Shown: in pieces, positions 56,900 to 64,000 of the stretch
Layout of the letters: the number at the start of each line of letters is the position of its first letter
Numbering within the stretch: the first letter of the stretch is position 1
Assembly (NCBI GenBank): GCA_948567375.1
Contig: CAOYZS010000007.1
Coordinates: 186,001-250,000, forward strand
Length of the DNA: 64,000 bases
From: Lunularia cruciata
Taxonomy: Eukaryota; Streptophyta; Marchantiopsida; Lunulariales; Lunulariaceae
Direction: 5' to 3'
Translations under genes and position numbers: made by a program
Notes under the pieces: model-generated
What the model was told of the DNA's origin: nothing
What the model saw: the letters and a program-made list of their open reading frames with translations, nothing else
Databases searched by the model: none

Positions 56900-57411
56900 C
56901 ACATGTACGAGGCGGACAAGATGGACTACCTTACTCTTTGGCTTCAAAGTCACACAAATAGGAGATTCAACAAAGTACAAAACTCCTATCTGCTAGAGAT
57001 TGTTGAGTATTGAGAGCATACCAAGGAAGTCATTCAATAACCCAAAGGCAAAGGATTTTTTTTCTCAATAGAGTGTAGAATGGAAGGACCTTTGCTCCGG
57101 TAAAGATGTAACCATCGTGATGGTTTAGTAGTTTCCAAGTTTGTAAGAACTTCCAACCCCTCACTTTCAGAGTGGAGGTCGTTTGCAAGGTTGTAAATTT
57201 GGAAACAGGAGTAGAGACTTTGGCCTAGAAGAATTTTCAATACAAATGACATTTGTCCTAGTTCTACCTTTCTAGCCAAGTAACACTTTGGTGTGGTAAC
57301 TTAAGAAGACAATTCATTACTTGCAGTGAATGCCTTGTGGAAGAACTGGCACCTCCCCTTTCACTTATCACATGTTTAATTAAGCAATTAGAGTAAGATA
57401 AAAGATAAATA
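56900..57411. other. Region after E3, no gene recognised
   Basis: No retroelement motif or host domain seen. An 81-codon minus frame (57034-57279) is not recognisable. Confidence 0.5.
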
Positions 57412-57720
57412 AGACTGTAATTGGTAGGGGCAGAGTAATTAGGGTCAACAAAGAGTCTTAGAGTTCACTTTTTCATAATCCTCACAGTAATCTTAGAGTC
57501 CACTTTTTCATATAAATTTTTATCACATCACAGTCCAGTCTGATCAATTTGTATTCACCTAATGATTAAGACTTTAATTGGTAGGGGCAGAGTTGTAAGG
57601 TCAACAAAGAGTCTTAGAGTTCACTTTTTCATAATCCTCACAATAATCTTAGAGTCCAATTTTTCATACAACTTTGTATCACACCACAGTCAAGTCTGAT
57701 CAATCTGTATTCACCTAATG
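57412..57720. repeat. 155-bp tandem duplication
   Basis: Two units, both starting GACT(G/T)TAATTGGTAGGGGCAG (about 57412 and 57567) and ending in TGTATTCACCTAATG. Each also has an inner repeat of CTTAGAGT(T/C)CACTTTTTCAT. Confidence 0.9.
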
Positions 57721-60595
57721 TTTGGCTTTGAGTGCCTTTTCCAATGTAGAGGTACAAATCTTATAAAAAGGATTACAATTTTTGAATCTACAAGGAAGGG
57801 TTGCCAATTGAGTCTATATGTGCAAAGTGGCCCAATGATGGTTTGATCAATCACACATGATCAATCATACATGCCATCAATAACTCTGAATCAAAACTCA
57901 AGTCATTTTCTTGCCAATCAGGCCCCTTGGTGGCATGCCTTCAAGGAAAGGTAAAACATGCTACCAAGGTTGCTGGCTACGGGGCAAAGTGAACTATCAC
58001 TTTCAAGGTAACTTTGGTTACGAGTAGTCTTGAGAGTGATTTAGGATATTTTCAAGTTTTTGTAGAGTGCCATAGTGGGTATCTCTACCCTCATACTAAG
58101 AGTGAGTTATACCCAAGAGGTTAAACAATAAACATTAAATAAATGGCAACTTGTAACACTTTCCCTTCACTTTAGTTCAATTCTAATTCGTATCCTTGTG
58201 GAATTGAGTAGTACTTTCCATTTTTCTATTTCAACATTGACATAGGGTTGTTACATGTATTATCCTTCCTCAAAGGAAAAACTACAGAGTCATCTTCATG
58301 CTTGCCAAATACCTTGGTTTTTTGATTGTATGGTACTTCCCATGCTCCAAGTATCCCAATCAACCCATCACACAAGTTCAATCCTCCAAGCCTCATATAA
58401 AACACCTCTTGATCCAGCATAAACACACTATTTGTGTGTTTGCCCTTGATCTATCTATATTTAAGCACTTGTGGCATTACTATGAATTTCCTCACATATA
58501 CTCCACAAAAACATTCAACAAAAAATAGAATGGAAAGACTCAGCTTGCAAAGAACTCAAGATCCTTTTTAATATAATCAAATTATGGAAAACTAACATGA
58601 GTGCACTTGGGCCTAAGCCTTAAATATCTTTTTAATTTTACACCAAAGGATCAAGAACATAAGTGAATCTCTTGAAAATCATGTATTACTACCTACGTCA
58701 CACACTTAAGATCCTTATCCTAATCCTATCTTATACTAATCACCGATAGGTTGATTAGGTGCCTTACACATGTCAAGGAACATTTGAGGTCTTCCTCCTA
58801 AACTGAGTGCCGTCATTAATCTCTTACTCAAAGTATCTATGAATACAAAGGACTTCCTCTTGGGGAAATGCCTTGAGCTTGAACTGTTAGCGGTGATGGA
58901 CTGCATTTGCCTCTAAGGTATCTAATTAATTAAACCTTTATATCTAGCTATTTCCTACATGCAAGTATGCATTTCTAAACTCTCTAACAGAGTGCTCCTT
59001 TACCCACAAGGACAAAAAATTCATATAATTTTCCTCATAGGCCTGACACTCTAGTCTTAGAATTTGCAACTTGAATCCATGCCTTTTGCCTTGTTGTGCT
59101 TGTAATTTCCCTGCTTCATGTAGCTTCTCACTGAAGAAATGCATGGCCTCCTCCAACTATTGAAGTGTCTTGTGCTTTTCCTCCTCCATTTGTTGGGTCC
59201 CAAGTGTTTTTGTGCTCTTCCAATCAAATATATATGGGATGTCTTGCTGATTCTTTCCCCTTCTCCTTTGTCATATGTTCCAATTGAAGTGCCACCTCCT
59301 TTCCGGATTTGTGCATCTACACTTCTCAGGTCATGACCTTGACATTAGCACCCTCTAGCTCATTCTAATTGCTTTCTAGTTCTTTATTCATGCTATGCAG
59401 CTCATATCTTGACTGTCTTAACTTCTGCTCCAACTCTCCTTGCAGTTTTTTGGTTCTCTTTTTATGTAATAGTAAAAAATTAGCAGAAGAGTTTGTAGAA
59501 GCTAAGGAATTAATAAAATCAGTTACATATATTAAAATGAAGGTAGTACTAGCATTTTCTAAGAAGACTACAACTTTTCTAGAAACATCTAGGAAGCTTC
59601 TTGGTAGAATATCCTAGAAGCATCTAGGAAAATTTGTGGTGCCAAGTTTTTAAGAACATTTAAAGGTTTGATTATTTTGTCCGCCAAGATGATAACTAGG
59701 TTATGCATCAAGTAAATGGCTAACTAAGATTGCACTCTAAGAAATATGGCTTCAGGAAGGAACCTTCTTGAGAACCTTGTACCTAAGTGGCCTATAGATA
59801 CTATGGCCAAAGTTCATTTTTGCAATTTGGAGATTCACCAAGCAAGAACTTCAATGTGACCTTCCATTTGGACATATTCTAATATTTTTTTCCTTGGTTT
59901 TTTATATTGGTATTAGAGCGAGAGTGGGGTAGATGGAATCTATGGACCTCCAAATTCCAATTGCAATTTACCTAAAATGGTGAATGCGTTGCATCTACTT
60001 GTTCACCTGGATAGCTACAAGTAGAGAGTGTGGTAGCCATATGCAAAAGAAAGAATGGCTATGAAAACCTAAATATGGGGCACGGCCTTACAAAAACAGA
60101 AAGGCATTCAAGTTGTGATCTATATATCGGGACATCTGATGCAGATAGTGGTTATGGAAGAGACAACTTTGAAGACTAGATGACCTCTAACTGTGCGTAT
60201 GGATAATTTCTTCGCACTGATCAGCCCACTTTGGGCCCGCCGTAAAATCTCCGAGCACACCTTCTACACAAAGAGGCCTTGGATTAAAGATTAAAGATTG
60301 ACAGTTCAAGGCAGCATCAAGATTACGTAAGGGAATGGATAAATATGGATATTAGCATTCCATTCCGTAGGTTGAAACTTCAGTCAAAATGTATCAGAGA
60401 ACCACCAAACGAAGAATCCCCATGACTCTACAAAATGTACCTGATGTGTTGGGTAGCAAGCGTTTTCATCCTTTAGTTAATAAAATAATATTAAACAAAT
60501 CAATTTAAAAGCTAAATACACGTGATATTTCTACATTTCCCATTACTAACTTTCATGTAATAGATAAGAAACCTGAATCTAATAACTGAAACCTC
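57721..60595. other. Largely non-coding, AT-rich region
   Basis: No clear gene. A minus-strand helical, charged frame (58944-59156) and related minus-strand reading up to about 59460 look like a decayed coiled coil, perhaps of the R1/R2 type, but I cannot align them confidently. The last kilobase is 3' of GTPase 3. Confidence 0.45.
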
Positions 60596-61507
60596 CTAGC
60601 CCTTAAACTTTCGTGCAATACCATCTTTGATTCTTTCAACAATTAGAGTTGTAAACACTCTACTTCTATCCAAGGTCACAGGTGGGGGTGGATCCTCCCT
60701 TAGCATATTTTGAAGCTTCGTAATACTCGCGATTCTCTCCTTCTCCAGAGCCTTCTCAATGGCTTCATGCTCGTGGTGAGGGGGAAAATCAACGCTCAGT
60801 ACCCGCTTGTAAGAGTTTATATCATCACCCATTAGCTCCACCATCGTCTTGCGGTTATCGTCAACCCAATTTGGCGTATTGCACGAGGTGAATACCAGAA
60901 CAATGTTATCTTTGTGTTTCCCGAATAAGCTCTTAAACTGTTTCCAGCATTTTTCATCAGCTTTGGAGAACTTGGTCGCCTTTTTGACGTAACAGAAGTA
61001 ATGTATCCGCTTACGCTCTGTCACCAGCTTTTCATATAATCTCCTGGAAACGTCCGAATCGGAACCATCGTTGTCCGAGGACAACAATCCAACGCTATCA
61101 ATCACTTCCCATCCACCAACCTCCTTGATGTTCGTGCTGGTAGTTACTGCACTCAAAGAATCTCCTGTTTTGAAAGGAGCCCCGGAACTTGAGTCTCTCA
61201 CCTTAGTGAGCAGCATATTACCTAACGTCGACTTGCCATCTCCAGTTTTGCCAAAGAGCAGCACTGTCAATGTCTCCGTCGGAGATGTCCTCGACGGTTC
61301 ACTGTCTTCCTGGCTTGGCGTTGTCCGTTCCTCCGTCAAAGGCGTCGTAGATTCTCCTAGATCTCTGAGTGATGAACCGGTAGGACATGATGAGGTAGTC
61401 TCCTCCTGGTTTGAATATGCCGTTTTCTCCGACTCCTTGTGTTCGCGATCATCATCATCTACGGTAGCTTTCCGGGGCCTCGTACCCCCAGGCCTATACT
61501 CGTCCAT
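60596..61507 (-). CDS. AIG1/GIMAP-like GTPase (GTPase 3), intact
   Basis: First ATG at 61507, stop at 60596, 303 residues; the frame is open upstream to a TTG at 61609, so an upstream exon or start is possible. A long Ser/Thr/Glu-rich, probably disordered N-terminus (residues 1-78) precedes the G domain. P-loop GKTGDGKST at 86-94, GDSLSAVTTST (switch I), DSVG at 137-140, VLVFTSCNTPNW at the base-recognition position, and VDFPPHHEHEAIEKALEKER leading into a helical tail ending RIKDGIARKFKG. The same VDFPP box as the other two paralogs marks them as one subfamily. It is more distant than GTPases 1 and 2 and lacks their long C-terminal hydrophobic/basic tail. Possible role in defence or membrane assembly is inferred from the family. 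Confidence 0.85.
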   Translation of the reverse strand: MDEYRPGGTRPRKATVDDDDREHKESEKTAYSNQEETTSSCPTGSSLRDLGESTTPLTEERTTPSQEDSEPSRTSPTETLTVLLFGKTGDGKSTLGNMLLTKVRDSSSGAPFKTGDSLSAVTTSTNIKEVGGWEVIDSVGLLSSDNDGSDSDVSRRLYEKLVTERKRIHYFCYVKKATKFSKADEKCWKQFKSLFGKHKDNIVLVFTSCNTPNWVDDNRKTMVELMGDDINSYKRVLSVDFPPHHEHEAIEKALEKERIASITKLQNMLREDPPPPVTLDRSRVFTTLIVERIKDGIARKFKG

Positions 61508-61609
61508 AATCGGCTCCTCTTTCTCACGACCTGTGAGAGACAACAGCGATGTTCCGTAGTACGTCACTGGATATGCATGTTGTGGATGACGCCTCTCGAG
61601 GTCACTCAA

Positions 61610-62335
61610 ATCTTAAGAATTCACTGCGCACAAACTTGATAGCTGTCCAGCTCCTGCAGTTATGGCATGAAATCCCATGTTACAAAAGGAAATAAGGAAT
61701 GGGTCTGGAGAAGGCACTAACACAAGCGAAAACAGTAGAAAAGCCAACTGGTAGAAAAACAGTAAAACAATCCATAATCTTGGAGAGCTACTCCAAAATC
61801 ACCTACACGATTTACGAGCATAGCTGTAATAGCCACTTTATTTGCCTGAAGGCACACAAACAAGAAATTTATCAAAAGATTTGACGCGAGTTCAACTCCC
61901 TCCCACGAGCAATGCGCGCAGGGTCGCTAGATATATGAAAAGGAGTAATTACTTGACTAAGCATCTCTTATAAGATTTTGGTATCCGCAGAAGCACGCTG
62001 ACATCTTCTGAAACAACAGCTTGAAACCTACAATTCTCTGTTATCTGGTAACGGTGGGCTAGTTATCAAATGAAGAGACGCTAAGCGCATGCATGCATGT
62101 GGAAATGATCGTGGTAGATTTTTAGACTAAGCAATATGAAATATGAACGCAAAATGGTTCGAGCAACTCAAGACCATATAACTCTACCTCCTGGCCAAAA
62201 CGAGTCGTCTGCTAACTCGAGGAACGGTATTGAAATTGACCCTGAGCCCTTCACCGATGATATTTCCTCAATGAGCTGTTATGTGCATTAAAGATCGCGT
62301 GCACAAGCATAGAATGTCAACCTTCCGCAGCAGCT
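61610..62335. other. Region upstream of GTPase 3, no gene recognised
   Basis: About 0.7 kb with no frame or motif I can support; probably holds the GTPase 3 promoter. Confidence 0.5.
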
Positions 62336-63710
62336 GCATCTATTTCGTTCATTCCTTTTCTAATCTGTGCCCGCAAGATGATGAGTTGTAGTGATATGGC
62401 AGTGAGGAATTCGAAACGGCCTACGACTTTCTCCTGTCTATCAGAGTTGCCACACTATCTATTGAACGCGATGGAGAGGGAAGTTTGAACACTGAGACAA
62501 ATAGTGGAGAAGTGCTATAGTGGTAACGAAATTCATGGCCCCATGTTGCACGTCAAGGCATCTACACAACTTACTGGTTACGCTTGCATTTGTAGGTTAG
62601 ACTCAAAAGATGGATTCTCGAGGTCATCCCCCGGTCGAAAAGTCAAATTAGAAAGGTCTGACGTTGTTATAATGACAGCCTCTGACATCTGTTGCACGTT
62701 CCATTAAAGTCCACAATGGTACCACAGGATATCAATTGGGGACAAGGGCACCTATGGCTGCAGATATCTGCAGACTATACACTTGTAGAAATAGTGGCTT
62801 TCCGAAAGATGCCCATGCCATCTTGAATTTTCTGCAAGCTATACTATACCGTTAAAGTCCACACTACATGCATTGACATCCGTGTACCGACAATAAAACT
62901 GGTAAGATATGCAGATAGCTTAGGTTTTTGATATTAAAAGAAGTAACTTGACCTTCTTGATCTATAGACCTGTAGAATTATTGGCTTTCCGAAAGATGCC
63001 TATGCCACCTTGAATTTTCTGCAAGCTATACTGTCCATTCAAGTCTGTAATGCATGCATTGACATCCACGTACCTACAATGACAGTGGTAAGATATGCAG
63101 ATAGCTATGGCTTTTGATACTTAAAGAAGCAATTTGACTTTCTCTGAAATTCAGTCAAGATCAGCATGCGCAGGATATCAATAGGCGACAAGGGAAAAGA
63201 CAATCAAAAACTCCAGATATATGCAATCTATACACCTGTAGAAATATTGGCTTGCCGAGAGATACCTATGCAGTGCTTAAATTTCTGCAAGTTATGTTGT
63301 ACCATTAAAGTCCACAATGCATACACTGACATCCATGTACCTACAACGAAAGTGGTAAGATATGTAGATAGCCCGAAAGATGCATGTGCCGTGGTGAATT
63401 TCCTGCATGCTATACTGTACCACTAAAGTCCACAATGTATGCGTTGATCCATGTACCTATAATAAAAGAAGTAAGATATGCAAATAGGAATAAATTTTGA
63501 AACTTAAAGAAAACATTTGACCTTTTGCAATCCAGTTCAAGATCAGGATGCACATAATATCAATATGGGACAAGGGAATCTAAAGTTTCAGAGATATGCA
63601 ATTTATACACCTTCAGAAATATTGGCTTTCCAAAATATGCTTATGCTGTATTGAATTTTCTGCAAGCTTTACTGTACCACTATAGTCCACAATGCATACG
63701 TTGACATCTA
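62336..63710 (+). repeat. Duplicated segment, right copy, with 118-bp-type repeats
   Basis: Matches 32757-34250 in the same orientation, beginning CTATTTCGTTCATTCCTTTTC. The repeat part (62830-63710) has units starting at or near GCAAGCTATACT, again mixed with a second repeat type carrying GATATCAAT(A/T)GG(G/C)GACAAGG. It is cut at 63711 by an LTR. Confidence 0.85.
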
Positions 63711-64000
63711 TGTCCGTTGGGTTAGTCCAGTCCCATAGTGGGGGACACGGGATGCTACAAGAAAGGAGGGGAGGCGACGGAACAACCCTTGCAAGGCCGG
63801 CCGTTTACTTGGCTATGGCTAAATTTCTATGGGTGATTTCAGTCCCAATAAGGGACAGGAATCTCCAATAGGTGATTTCCATCCCAATAAGGGACAGGAA
63901 TCTCCCATAGACACTTGCCCTCGGGGATGGTTTGAGGGTTTGTCACCCACACATACCCTTTGGTCTCTGTGTATATCATTTAGTACTTGGGTGACAAAGT
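63711..64000 (-). repeat. LTR of the E4 family (partial, runs off the window)
   Basis: Starts TGTCCGTTGGG on the plus strand (element-sense end CCCAACGGACA). Its reverse complement matches the E4 LTR at about 27920-28148. It contains a 39-bp tandem duplication (63832-63870 and 63871-63909, GGTGATTTC...GGGACAGGAATCTCC). The element is on the minus strand, so this is a 3' LTR or a solo LTR. Confidence 0.75.

Noticed and set aside
58944-59156. Small coiled-coil gene
   Set aside because: Short, without a clear start context or homolog, and possibly a decayed R1/R2 fragment; listed only as part of the non-coding region.

Overview
The window looks like nuclear DNA of a plant-type eukaryote, most likely a streptophyte (bryophyte, lycophyte, fern or charophyte grade). 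I cannot name the species. The evidence is low gene density, several nested layers of Ty3/gypsy-type LTR retrotransposons, decay dominated by C-to-T changes, a telobox-like motif in LTRs, and AIG1/GIMAP-like GTPase genes. There are no bacterial operons, rRNA genes, recognisable tRNAs or CRISPR arrays.

Layout. 1-14.9 kb: a head-to-tail pile of minus-strand copies of two related repeat families, called R1 and R2 here. They encode a gag-like helical N-terminal domain, a charged linker and a long coiled coil, with no pol genes. One R1 copy (3033-6816) is a complete 3.78-kb insertion with a CTCAC target duplication. 14.9-24.75 kb: a 9.9-kb minus-strand gypsy element (E1) inserted into another R1 copy with target duplication ATCTT. 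Its order is gag, protease, cytosine-5 DNA methyltransferase, RT/RNase H, integrase, PHD finger. 24.76-27.64 kb: the other half of the interrupted R1 copy. 27.9-32.76 kb: a decayed plus-strand gypsy element (E4). 32.76-34.25 kb: a segment with 118-bp tandem repeats, repeated in the same orientation at 62.3-63.7 kb. 34.25-42.0 kb: two AIG1-like GTPase genes (one with a premature stop) in largely non-coding DNA. 42.0-44.0 kb: gypsy integrase and terminal fragments. 44.0-48.6 kb: a second, 5'-truncated copy of the methyltransferase element (E2). 48.6-49.7 kb: R1 3' end. 49.7-56.9 kb: a plus-strand gypsy element (E3) with both LTR edges. 57-60.6 kb: non-coding DNA. 60.6-61.5 kb: a third AIG1-like GTPase gene. 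63.7-64.0 kb: an LTR of the E4 family.

The most notable system is E1/E2: an LTR retrotransposon carrying a de novo-type cytosine methyltransferase domain (motifs I, IV, VI, VIII, IX and X recognisable) between protease and RT, and a chromatin-reader PHD finger at the end of the integrase. Both copies are broken by stop codons, and four of those stops are shared. The second notable item is R1, whose ends, TSD and position next to an integrase gene plus polypurine tract suggest an unusually long LTR carrying its own protein-coding region. The likely host genes are the three GTPases. All assignments come from reading motifs by eye; no database search was run.
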